Assembly: GCA_904420505.1 (NCBI GenBank)
Contig: CAJFVS010000044.1
Span: 1-48,249, forward strand
Source: Candidatus Alloruminococcus vanvlietii
GTDB taxonomy: Bacteria; Bacillota; Clostridia; Oscillospirales; Ruminococcaceae
DNA: 48,249 nucleotides
Direction of reading: 5' to 3'
Of the stretch, positions 40,995 through 48,249 are shown in pieces. The first letter of the stretch is position 1; the number at the start of each line of letters is the position of its first letter. The notes beneath the pieces were generated by a model. It worked only from the letters and a program-made list of their open reading frames with translations, was not told the DNA's origin and ran no database searches. A program made the position numbers and the translations under genes.

Positions 40995-43691
40995 ATGGAA
41001 CCGATGCGGGAAGACCCCGACATGCTGCTAAGGCGCATTGCCCAGGAGGACAAAAAAAGCCAACGGGGCAGGTTAAAAATCTTTTTTGGTTATGCGGCCG
41101 GGGTGGGCAAAACCTATGCCATGCTAAAGGCCGCGCATGCGGCAAGCCACCGCGGCATAGACGTGGTGGTGGGCTATGTGGAACCCCATGCGCGCGTGCA
41201 CACCATGGAAATGCTAAACGGGCTGGAGGTTTTGCCCACCAAACAGGTGCAGTACCGGGACATCCAGCTGCGGGAATTTGATTTGGATTTGGCCCTAAAA
41301 CGGCGCCCGCAGTTGATTTTGGTGGACGAGCTGGCGCACACCAACGCCGAAGGCTGCCGCCATGCCAAACGCTACCAGGACATTGAAGAGCTTTTGAACA
41401 TGGGCATAGACGTGTACACCACCGTAAACGTGCAGCATATTGAAAGCCTAAACGATATTGTGGCCTCCATTACCGGGGTAAGCGTGCGCGAGCGCATACC
41501 CGACCATGTGTTTGACAACGCCGACCAGGTGGAACTGGTGGACATTGAGCCGCAGGATTTGATTGAACGGCTGCATGCGGGCAATGTGTACTGCCCACAG
41601 CAGGCCGGGCGGGCGCTGGAAAACTTTTTTTCCTTACAAAACCTGGTGGCCCTGCGTGAAATTGCTTTGCGCCGCTGTGCAGACCGCATCAACAAGCTGG
41701 CCGAAAAGGTAAAAACCAGCCAAAGCGGCGATTATTACACCGATGAGCACATTCTGGTGTGTTTGTCATCGTCCCCCAGCAACGCCAAAATCATCCGCAC
41801 CGGCGCCAGGATGGCCAGCGCTTTTAAAGGCGGTTTTACCGCTTTGTTTGTAGAAACGTCCGCGTTTGCTTCTATGAGCGAAGAAAACCGCAACCGTTTG
41901 CGCAAACACATCCATTTGGCCCAGCAGCTAGGCGCTACCATCGAAACCGTTTACGGGGATGATATTGCGTTCCAAATTGCGGAATTTGCAAGGCTTTCGG
42001 GGGTATCCAAAATTGTGATGGGCCGCAGCAATTTGGGCCGCCGCTTTTTGTGGAGCAAACCCCCTTTGACCGAACAGCTTACCGCCTATGCCCCCAATTT
42101 GGATATTTACATCATCCCGGAAAAAAACCTGCCCCCTTACCGGGGCGCCAAGCCAAAAGGCAAAGGGTTTGCGTTTTCCTGGCGCGATGCCGCCAGGACG
42201 CTGGCCATTTTGGCCGTTGCCACCGCCGCCGGCTTTTTGTTTGATTATTTGGGCTTTAGCGAAGCCAACATCATCACCATATACATTTTGGGGGTGCTTA
42301 TCACCGCCATTGTTACATCGCAAAGGGGTTACAGCCTGGTTTCGTCCATCATTAGCGTTTTGCTGTTTAACTACCTGTTTACCACCCCGCGCTTTACCTT
42401 TTTTGCCAACGATATCGGGCATACGGTGACGTTTGTAATTATGTTTGCCGCGGCGTTTATCACCAGTTCGCTGGCCGCCAAACTCAAACAGGTGGCCCGG
42501 CGGTCGGTGCAGTCGGCTTACCGCACCAGGATTTTGCTGGAAACCAACCAGATGCTGCAGCAAAGCAGTGGCAAAGACCAGATTGTATCCCAAACGGCGC
42601 AGCAGCTGACCAAACTGGTAAAAAAAGACATTGTGTTTTACCTGCCGCAGGGGGAAACCCTTGCCCCGCCCAGCGTATTTTTGGCCGACGAGGAAGCCGA
42701 CGCGCAAGAATGCATAACCGAAAACGAACGCGCGGTTGCCCATTGGGTGTACAAAAACAACAAGCGCGCAGGCGCGTTTACCGGCACGCTGGGTAATGCC
42801 AAATGCCTGTACCTGGCGGTGCGCGTAAACGAGCGCGTATACGGGGTGGTGGGCATTCATCTAAAAAACCAGCCGCTGGATACGTTTGAAAATTCCATAG
42901 TGCTTTCCATTTTGGGCGAATGCGCGCTGGCGCTGGAAAACCAGCAGATTTTGCTAGAGCGCGAACAGGCGGCCATTTTGGCCAAAAACGAACAGCTTAG
43001 GGCCAATTTGCTGCGTTCCATTTCGCACGATTTGCGCACGCCGCTGACCTCTATTTCGGGCAATGCGGGCATTTTACTTGCAAACGATACCCAGCTTGCC
43101 CCCCAAAAACGCCAGCAGCTTTACAAAGACATTTACGAGGATTCTTTGTGGCTTATCAATTTGGTGGAAAATTTGCTTTCGGTTACGCGCATTGAAGATG
43201 GTTCGATGCAGCTGAACAAAACGGCGGAATTGATGGAGGAAGTCATCGATGAAGCGCTAAGGCATGTCAACCGGCGCGAGCATGGGCATGCCATCAAGGT
43301 GCACCAGCCGCAGGAGATTGTTTTGGCCCAGATGGATGCGCGTTTGATTGTACAGGTGGTGGTGAACATCCTGGACAACGCCATCAAATACACCCCCAAA
43401 GGGTCGGAGATTTTGGTGGACGTTGCCAAGGACAACGATTGGGTAACCGTGCGCATTTCCGATAACGGGCCGGGCATACCCGATGAAGCCAAAACCAGAA
43501 TATTCGATATGTTTTACACCCTAAACAACACCGTGGCCGACAGCCGGCGCAGTTTAGGGCTGGGTTTGGCACTTTGCAAATCCATCATCAACGCCCATGG
43601 GGGTGAAATTTGGGTGCAAGACCACAAACCCCAAGGAACCACATTCTGTTTTACTTTGCCCGCACAGGAGGTGCCCGATTATGAACCATAA
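40995..43691 (+). CDS. kdpD: osmosensitive potassium-sensor histidine kinase KdpD
   Basis: The 898-residue protein has the whole KdpD order: N-terminal KdpD domain with Walker A GYAAGVGKT (32-40) and LILVDELAHTN, a universal-stress-protein-like domain (about 250-370), four membrane spans (about 400-500), a GAF-like domain, the histidine box ISHDLRTPLTS with His678, and the kinase domain with ISDNGPGIPDE and LGLGLALCKS. It senses low K+ or turgor and phosphorylates KdpE. GGGAGGTG precedes the ATG. It overlaps kdpE by 11 bases. Confidence 0.95.
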   Translation: MEPMREDPDMLLRRIAQEDKKSQRGRLKIFFGYAAGVGKTYAMLKAAHAASHRGIDVVVGYVEPHARVHTMEMLNGLEVLPTKQVQYRDIQLREFDLDLALKRRPQLILVDELAHTNAEGCRHAKRYQDIEELLNMGIDVYTTVNVQHIESLNDIVASITGVSVRERIPDHVFDNADQVELVDIEPQDLIERLHAGNVYCPQQAGRALENFFSLQNLVALREIALRRCADRINKLAEKVKTSQSGDYYTDEHILVCLSSSPSNAKIIRTGARMASAFKGGFTALFVETSAFASMSEENRNRLRKHIHLAQQLGATIETVYGDDIAFQIAEFARLSGVSKIVMGRSNLGRRFLWSKPPLTEQLTAYAPNLDIYIIPEKNLPPYRGAKPKGKGFAFSWRDAARTLAILAVATAAGFLFDYLGFSEANIITIYILGVLITAIVTSQRGYSLVSSIISVLLFNYLFTTPRFTFFANDIGHTVTFVIMFAAAFITSSLAAKLKQVARRSVQSAYRTRILLETNQMLQQSSGKDQIVSQTAQQLTKLVKKDIVFYLPQGETLAPPSVFLADEEADAQECITENERAVAHWVYKNNKRAGAFTGTLGNAKCLYLAVRVNERVYGVVGIHLKNQPLDTFENSIVLSILGECALALENQQILLEREQAAILAKNEQLRANLLRSISHDLRTPLTSISGNAGILLANDTQLAPQKRQQLYKDIYEDSLWLINLVENLLSVTRIEDGSMQLNKTAELMEEVIDEALRHVNRREHGHAIKVHQPQEIVLAQMDARLIVQVVVNILDNAIKYTPKGSEILVDVAKDNDWVTVRISDNGPGIPDEAKTRIFDMFYTLNNTVADSRRSLGLGLALCKSIINAHGGEIWVQDHKPQGTTFCFTLPAQEVPDYEP

Positions 43692-44385
43692 ACCTTTGGT
43701 ATTGGTAGTAGAAGACGATGCGGCGGTGCGCAACTTGATTGCCACAACCCTGGAAACCCACGATTACCGCTACCACACCGCGCCCAACGGCGAAGCCGCC
43801 ATTTTGGAAGCGGTATCCCACAGCCCGGATGTGATGCTGCTGGATTTGGGCCTGCCGGATATCGACGGGGTGGAAATTATTCAAAAAATCCGCACCTGGT
43901 CGAACATGCCCATTATTGTAATTAGCGCCCGAAGCGAAGACCGGGATAAAATCGACGCGCTGGACGCCGGGGCGGACGACTACTTGACCAAGCCGTTTTC
44001 GGTGGAGGAACTGCTGGCGCGCTTAAGGGTGACTTTCCGGCGGCTGCATTATGCGCAAAAAGCCGGCGAAAGCGAAGAAGCGGTGTTTGTAAATGGCGAT
44101 TTGAAAATTGACTATGCGGCCGGGTGCGTGTATATGGCCGGGCGCGAGCTGCATATCACCCCGATGGAATACAAACTGTTGTGCCTGCTTGCCAAAAATG
44201 TGGGCAAAGTGCTGACCCATACGTATATCACCCGCGAAATTTGGGGCAGCGCGTTTAACTCGGATGTGGCGTCGCTGCGGGTATTTATGGCCACTTTGCG
44301 CAAAAAAATTGAAAAAGACCCATCCAACCCGCAGTATATCCAAACCCATGTGGGCGTAGGCTACCGCATGCTGCGCATGGAATAA
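43681..44385 (+). CDS. kdpE: response regulator KdpE
   Basis: The 234-residue protein has a receiver domain with VEDDAAVRN, phospho-acceptor Asp55 in VMLLDLGLPD and the Thr/Lys switch residues in ISARSEDRDK and YLTKPF, followed by an OmpR/PhoB winged helix with FNSDVASLRVFMATLRKKIE and VGVGYRM. When phosphorylated it activates the kdp promoter. The start follows GGAGGTG inside the end of kdpD. The 11-bp-spaced repeats at 36264 are its probable target. Confidence 0.95.
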   Translation: MNHKPLVLVVEDDAAVRNLIATTLETHDYRYHTAPNGEAAILEAVSHSPDVMLLDLGLPDIDGVEIIQKIRTWSNMPIIVISARSEDRDKIDALDAGADDYLTKPFSVEELLARLRVTFRRLHYAQKAGESEEAVFVNGDLKIDYAAGCVYMAGRELHITPMEYKLLCLLAKNVGKVLTHTYITREIWGSAFNSDVASLRVFMATLRKKIEKDPSNPQYIQTHVGVGYRMLRME

Positions 44386-44446
44386 TGCCAAACAGACAGA
44401 TGTAGCCGCGTTTTTTATACAACATATGTTTGTGTTTTGCACAGAC

Positions 44447-44486
44447 GGCCGCCGGTGGCAGCAACCACAAGCGGCCGGATTTTTTT
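44447..44486 (+). terminator. terminator after kdpE
   Basis: GGCCGC and GCGGCC pair around an 18-base loop that itself can pair partly (GGTGG/CCACA), followed by GGATTTTTTT. It lies about 60 bases past the kdpE stop. Confidence 0.65.
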
Positions 44487-44492
44487 ATCCGC

Positions 44493-44521
44493 TTGATGAA
44501 ACGATGCAAATGGGGTATGAT
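44493..44521 (+). promoter_or_regulatory. promoter of trxB
   Basis: TTGATG (44493-44498) and TATGAT (44516-44521) are 17 bases apart, 33 bases before the start codon. Confidence 0.65.
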
Positions 44522-44554
44522 AAAAACAACACAAGCAAAGGGGGATTTACCATC

Positions 44555-45454
44555 ATGCAGGATGTGATTGTCATCGGCGCCGGCTGCGCGGGGTTGTCCG
44601 CGGCGGTGTATTTGGCACGCTATGGCGCGCAGGTTTTGGTAATCGAACAGGCCTTTTACGGCGGGCAGATTGTCAACACGCCGGATATTGAAAATTATCC
44701 GGCAATTGAAAGCATTTCCGGTTACGATTTTGCCCAGCGCCTTTACGAGCAGGCAATCCACCTTGGCGCCAAGGTGGTATTTGAAAGCCTTGTGGAGGTT
44801 TCTTTGCAGGGGGATGTAAAAACGGTAAAAACCAGCAAAAACACCTACGAGGCCAAAGCGGTGATTTTGGCCAACGGCGCGCAAAACCGCAAGCTGGGCG
44901 TGCAGGGGGAAGATGCGTTTGTTGGCAAAGGGGTTTCCTACTGCGCCACCTGCGACGGCAATTTTTACAAAAACAAAACCGTCGCCATTGTGGGCGGGGG
45001 CAACACCGCTTTGGAGGACGCGCAGTTTTTGGCAAAGCTGGCGCAAAAAGTGTACCTCATCCACCGGCGCGACCAGTTTAGGGGGGACAGCAAAAACGTG
45101 CAGAAGGTGCTGCAAAGCCCCAAAATTGAAGTGCTGTACAACTGCGAAGTTACCCGCCTGCTGGGGCAGGACAAACTGGAGCAGGTATGCGTGCGCAACA
45201 AAGTAAGCGGGGAAGAGCGCGCTTTAAACGTAGACGGCGTGTTTGTGGCCATCGGCCAGGTGCCACAAAACCAAATGTTCGCCCCCTTTGTAAAGCTGGA
45301 TGAAAGCGGCTACATTGTAGCGGGGGAGGACTGCCAAACCACCTGCCCCGGCGTTTTTGCCGCGGGCGATACCCGCACCAAAGCGTTGCGCCAGCTGGTA
45401 ACCGCCGCCAGCGACGGGGCCAACGCTGCATTTTCCATTATGCAGGAATTGTAA
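44555..45454 (+). CDS. trxB: thioredoxin reductase-like flavoprotein
   Basis: The 299-residue enzyme has an FAD site (VIVIGAGCAGLSAAVYLAR), the redox pair Cys130/Cys133 in YCATCDGNFY, an NAD(P)H site (VAIVGGGNTALEDA, then HRRDQFRG) and a C-terminal FAD contact (VFAAGDTRTKALRQLVTAASDG). It reduces thioredoxin or a similar protein with NAD(P)H. No thioredoxin gene is visible nearby; some such enzymes use other partners. AAAGGGGGA precedes the ATG at 44555, and a single promoter and terminator frame it. Confidence 0.9.
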   Translation: MQDVIVIGAGCAGLSAAVYLARYGAQVLVIEQAFYGGQIVNTPDIENYPAIESISGYDFAQRLYEQAIHLGAKVVFESLVEVSLQGDVKTVKTSKNTYEAKAVILANGAQNRKLGVQGEDAFVGKGVSYCATCDGNFYKNKTVAIVGGGNTALEDAQFLAKLAQKVYLIHRRDQFRGDSKNVQKVLQSPKIEVLYNCEVTRLLGQDKLEQVCVRNKVSGEERALNVDGVFVAIGQVPQNQMFAPFVKLDESGYIVAGEDCQTTCPGVFAAGDTRTKALRQLVTAASDGANAAFSIMQEL

Positions 45455-45535
45455 CGCAATTTTCACCCTGGCAACAAAAATACAATTGTCCGTTTTTGAC
45501 AATGGCATTTATGACTACTTGGGAGGAATTGTTCC

Positions 45536-46393
45536 ATGAGAATACGGTATAAGGCCGTTTGCTGGTTATTCATTGTATTTTGTATTGCTTTTTGCAGCGG
45601 ATGCCAAAACACAAATTCCGGTTTTACTGCCTACGCAGCATCCGACCAAGGTATTTTTGGGCTTGCGCCTTTGTTTAAGAACTTTGAGCAGAAAAGTGCT
45701 GCTCATTATCTGAGTTATCAGACGCAGGGCGCGAGTGTTAGTTTGACATTTTACCCTTTCACGGCGTCGCTTGAAGATATGGTGCCGCAAAGTGAAATGC
45801 GTACTTACAACGGCAGAGAATATGCCTATTGGTTTTCCAGCGTTTGCTGGGATGGCATGGATGAAAACGGCAAGTGGGTAGGCGGCACCACCGATAATGT
45901 GCGCATGGGGATGTACGACGGGGATTACCTTGTGGTTTTTTCGGTAAGCGGCCAAACGGATGCAGTAAACACATACGCACGTATGGAAGTTTTTTTGGAG
46001 CTTCTGGAGAAAAATACTGTTAACGGCCTTACATTGACACACGAAGAGTATTCGGCGCATTTTCAAAAAGATATTCTAAAATGCAAAGTAGTGCTTACGC
46101 CGCCGCATGTAGAGGCATATCAGAATACATTTGCGCGAGAGGATCTTTTTGTGCAAAACCAGGAGGGAATCTCGTTTTTGCAAACTTCTACACAGCGCAG
46201 CGAGGACGCCCCTAATGTTTTCGCAATCGTGTTCAATACAGATAAAGGTGCACTTCTTATTCAAAATTCTGTAGCTTATGTTCACCGCAACGATATCTCT
46301 GAGGAAGAGATAACCGGTATCGATTTTGCACTTGCCCAAAAAGTTGCAAAGCAGCTCAATGTACAGTTGCAGGATCTGCCGGCAGATATTTAA
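45536..46393 (+). CDS. hypothetical lipoprotein
   Basis: The 285-residue protein starts with a signal peptide ending in FCSGC (Cys23), not a perfect lipobox but likely lipidated. The rest has YDGDYLVVFSVSGQTDAVNTYARMEVFLELL, then a Glu/Gln-rich C-terminal part. I do not recognise a family. GGGAGG precedes the ATG. Base composition seems more AT-rich than in the neighbours, which may reflect recent acquisition or weak selection. A perfect terminator follows. Confidence 0.75.
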   Translation: MRIRYKAVCWLFIVFCIAFCSGCQNTNSGFTAYAASDQGIFGLAPLFKNFEQKSAAHYLSYQTQGASVSLTFYPFTASLEDMVPQSEMRTYNGREYAYWFSSVCWDGMDENGKWVGGTTDNVRMGMYDGDYLVVFSVSGQTDAVNTYARMEVFLELLEKNTVNGLTLTHEEYSAHFQKDILKCKVVLTPPHVEAYQNTFAREDLFVQNQEGISFLQTSTQRSEDAPNVFAIVFNTDKGALLIQNSVAYVHRNDISEEEITGIDFALAQKVAKQLNVQLQDLPADI

Positions 46394-46397
46394 AACG

Positions 46398-46435
46398 AAA
46401 GTCCCCGAGCATTTTGCTGTTCGGGGACTTTTTTA
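46398..46435. terminator. intrinsic terminator between convergent genes
   Basis: AAAGTCCCCGA and TCGGGGACTTT form a perfect 11-bp stem with a 12-base loop and a following T run. It ends the lipoprotein gene and, with the A run on its other side, can act for the hemolysin III-family gene. Confidence 0.9.
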
Positions 46436-46442
46436 TAAAGAA

Positions 46443-47096
46443 TCATGCCAAGCAGTAAAAATACACCACCAAAAAGTGAAAAAAGCTGCCCAGCAAAACA
46501 AAGATGTGAAACAGCTCGTGGAAGCCAAAGCGCGCAGAAAGATTGGGCTTTTTGATGCCGTAAACCACCCCGCCGATGGTATAAAAAATGCCGCCTGTGA
46601 ACAAAAGCGCAATGGCGCCCGGGGCCATGTTGCCAATTGCAGAGGTATCCGCCAGGATCGACCAGCCCATAAGAATATACAAAGCGGTGGACAAAACCCG
46701 CGGGGCGTTCATCCATAAAAGCTTCATCAAAATGCCCAAAAGGCCAAACGCCCACACGCCCAAAGCAAAATACAGCCCGTTGGGGCTGGGCAGGAATTTT
46801 AACATAATGGGGGTGTAGGTGCCGGCAATAAGCACGTAAATCATCGAATGGTCCAGCTTGCGCAGTATGGCCACCGCTTTTTTGGAAGCATTGGAAAAAT
46901 GGTACCATGCGCTTGCCCCGTACAGCATGGTAAGCGAAAGCCCAAAAATACAGGCGCCTGCCAGCATGAATGCGCCCTGCTGGGTGTAAAGGGATTTTGC
47001 CAGCAGCAGAGCCGTTGCCAGAATTGAGAGCAGAAAGCCTAAAAAATGGGTGTAGCTGCTCAAAGGTTCCCGCGCTTTGGAAAGATATGTTTTCAT
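46443..47096 (-). CDS. trhA: hemolysin III/PAQR-family membrane protein
   Basis: The 217-residue protein has seven membrane segments and the conserved PAQR/hemolysin III residues: SSYTHFLGFLLS at the start, SAWYHFSN, LDHSMIYVLIAGTYTP and FGFHELFHIFVLLGSFFHF. Its role is probably membrane homeostasis, as for bacterial TrhA/YplQ; true haemolysis is doubtful. CGAGGTA lies before the ATG at 47096, chosen over an in-frame upstream ATG. It is divergent from the DUF1836 regulator gene, with a palindrome in between. Confidence 0.88.
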   Translation of the reverse strand: MKTYLSKAREPLSSYTHFLGFLLSILATALLLAKSLYTQQGAFMLAGACIFGLSLTMLYGASAWYHFSNASKKAVAILRKLDHSMIYVLIAGTYTPIMLKFLPSPNGLYFALGVWAFGLLGILMKLLWMNAPRVLSTALYILMGWSILADTSAIGNMAPGAIALLFTGGIFYTIGGVVYGIKKPNLSARFGFHELFHIFVLLGSFFHFLVVYFYCLA

Positions 47097-47158
47097 AATG
47101 GTACCTCGTTGAAATAAAAAATGGTTAATACGGTTATAAATACTATGTCTTGTATATA

Positions 47159-47186
47159 AATATACCACGTTTTGTAAAGATTGCAA
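47159..47186 (-). promoter_or_regulatory. promoter of the hemolysin III-family gene
   Basis: On the minus strand TTGCAA (47181-47186) and TATATT (47159-47164) are 16 bases apart, about 63 bases before the start. Confidence 0.5.
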
Positions 47187-47194
47187 TAGAGATA

Positions 47195-47223
47195 TTGAAT
47201 TGTTCATACAATTCATGTAAAAT
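47195..47223 (+). promoter_or_regulatory. promoter of the DUF1836 gene
   Basis: TTGAAT (47195-47200) and TAAAAT (47218-47223) are 17 bases apart, 28 bases before the start. The palindrome at 47196-47215 covers the -35 and most of the spacer. Confidence 0.65.
47196..47215. promoter_or_regulatory. perfect palindrome, probable operator
   Basis: TGAATTGT and ACAATTCA form a perfect 8-bp inverted repeat with a TCAT spacer. It overlaps the promoter of the DUF1836 gene and lies 10 bases upstream of the -35 of the divergent gene, a good position for a regulator of both. Confidence 0.6.
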
Positions 47224-47250
47224 TTACAATAAGGATAAGGGGGTGCGCAA

Positions 47251-47817
47251 ATGGAACATTCTTACCAGGATATTCTAAGCTGTATTCAGGCGGCTGTGAA
47301 CGACAGCGAGCTTACAAGCGGCGAAATCCCATCGATTGATTTGTACATCGACCAGATTATCAATCTGCTCGAATCCGCTATGTCTTCCAACAAGCGCCGC
47401 GAGGAGGACAAGCTGTTAACCAAAACCATGATTAACAACTACAGCAAAGAAGGGCTTTTAAAGCCCATAAAAGGCAAAAAATATTCCAAAGAGCATATTA
47501 TACAAATGTTGATTATTTACGAATTAAAACAGGTTTTAAGCATTGGGGACATTAAAACCGTTTTAGACCAATACAATAAAAATGAAAGCTTTGACAGCGA
47601 AGCGTTTATTGGCATATACGACCAGTTTTTGGCCCTAAAAGGCTTTGAACGCGAGGTTGCCGTAAACTTTTCGCAGCAGCTGTTAGGGCAGATGCCGCAG
47701 AATTTGCAGCAGGAGCGCAAACTGTTTTTGCTTATTCTGGCGTTTGCCAATTTGTCCAAATATATGAAGCGCATTTGTGAAACGCTTATTGACACCTATT
47801 TGGAAAAAGCGGATTAA
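47251..47817 (+). CDS. DUF1836-domain protein (MerR-like HTH)
   Basis: The 188-residue protein has the DUF1836 pattern: IPSIDLYIDQIINLLE, then LTKTMINNYSKEGLLKPIKGKKYSKEHI, a MerR-like winged helix with the 'NNY.K.GLL' recognition part, and IYELKQVLSIGDIKTVL. The C-terminal third is helical (QERKLFLLILAFANLSKYMKRI). It is probably a DNA-binding regulator. It is transcribed divergently from the hemolysin III-family gene and may bind the palindrome between them. GGGGGTG precedes the ATG. Confidence 0.8.
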   Translation: MEHSYQDILSCIQAAVNDSELTSGEIPSIDLYIDQIINLLESAMSSNKRREEDKLLTKTMINNYSKEGLLKPIKGKKYSKEHIIQMLIIYELKQVLSIGDIKTVLDQYNKNESFDSEAFIGIYDQFLALKGFEREVAVNFSQQLLGQMPQNLQQERKLFLLILAFANLSKYMKRICETLIDTYLEKAD

Positions 47818-47851
47818 CATGCAGGCAAAATCAAAAGAGGGGGATTTTGAA

Positions 47852-48249
47852 ATGCAGTTTACCGAACAGGAAATTAAGGAACAGCAAAAATATTTAACCT
47901 TGCTTTCCAAGGAATACCCAACCATCCAGGCGGTTTCCACCGAGATTATCAACCTGAAGGCCATTTTGGATTTGCCCAAGGGCACCGAGCACTTTTTGTC
48001 CGACCTGCACGGGGAAGACAAAGCGTTTATTCATATTTTAAACAACGCCTCCGGGGTTATCCGTGAAAAAATCGACCTGCTGTTTGAAAACTCCATCCCC
48101 GCTGCCGAACGCAGCGAATTGGCGGCGCTTATTTACTACCCGGAAGATAAGCTGGCCGTGATTAAAAAGCAAGGGCGCGATATGGGCGAATGGTACCGCA
48201 TCACCCTGCACCGGTTAATTGAGGTTTGCCGCCTGGTGGCCTCCAAATA
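47852..48249 (+). CDS. fbp: class III fructose-1,6-bisphosphatase, N-terminal part (cut by window edge)
   Basis: The 132 residues visible (of roughly 640 in the family) start MQFTEQEIKEQQKYLTLLSK and include FLSDLHGEDKAFIHILNNASG with the metal-ligand pattern SDLHGE (Asp51, His53), then GEWYRITLHRLIEVCR. This is the Firmicute-type (class III) FBPase that removes the C1 phosphate of fructose-1,6-bisphosphate in gluconeogenesis. AGAGGGGG lies 8 bases before the ATG at 47852; an in-frame ATG at 47819 would add 11 residues and is less likely. The gene continues past the window. Confidence 0.92.
   Translation, partial: MQFTEQEIKEQQKYLTLLSKEYPTIQAVSTEIINLKAILDLPKGTEHFLSDLHGEDKAFIHILNNASGVIREKIDLLFENSIPAAERSELAALIYYPEDKLAVIKKQGRDMGEWYRITLHRLIEVCRLVASK

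Overview
The window looks like a chromosomal segment of a moderate-GC member of the Clostridia (Bacillota), probably a gut-type anaerobe. The signs are strong Shine-Dalgarno sites, frequent TTG/GTG starts, short lipoprotein signal peptides, a class III fructose-1,6-bisphosphatase, a DUF1836 regulator, a full kdpFABCDE locus and fermentation-type enzymes. No phage, insertion sequence or CRISPR array is visible. The genus cannot be fixed from sequence reading alone.

Layout. 1-6.1 kb: 3' end of a 5'-nucleotidase, a four-carbon acid sugar kinase (DUF1537), a lipoprotein gene with a frameshift, an Asp/Glu racemase-family enzyme, an acetyltransferase, a small secreted glucosaminidase-like protein and a TRIC-type channel. 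6.1-8.3 kb: divergent ridA and a B12/radical-SAM protein. 8.4-18 kb: a peptide-scavenging block, namely a five-gene dipeptide/oligopeptide ABC transporter (two hairpins separate the binding-protein gene from the membrane genes), a metal-dependent amidohydrolase, an AbgB-like M20 amidohydrolase and a small zinc ribbon. 18-25.3 kb: HD-domain protein, two small proteins, an amidase with SH3 domain, a DUF885 lipoprotein, a P-loop kinase-like protein and a transglutaminase-like lipoprotein, separated by gene-poor DNA with local duplications.

25.5-35.4 kb, all on the minus strand, is the most unusual part. A two-gene unit encodes a cobalamin-binding/glutamate-mutase-epsilon-like protein and an opine-dehydrogenase-like enzyme. 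Upstream of it lies a phosphonate operon, phnX - iron alcohol dehydrogenase - phnD - phnC - phnE - phnE, with a DeoR-family regulator next to it and repeated TTGCTGTTT boxes around the phnX promoter. The expected aminotransferase PhnW is absent, so the operon may use 2-hydroxyethylphosphonate or imported phosphonoacetaldehyde precursors, releasing phosphate and acetaldehyde.

35.9-48.2 kb: tRNA-Pro(GGG), the kdpFABC potassium pump with its kdpDE two-component system and an 11-bp-spaced operator, trxB, a lipoprotein, a hemolysin III-family membrane protein divergent from a DUF1836 regulator (a perfect palindrome lies between them), and the 5' part of fbp.

Two copies of a roughly 75-base hairpin-containing element (near 3.15 and 28.97 kb, same strand) may be a small RNA or dispersed repeat. 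All promoter, terminator and domain calls come from reading the sequence; no database search was run.
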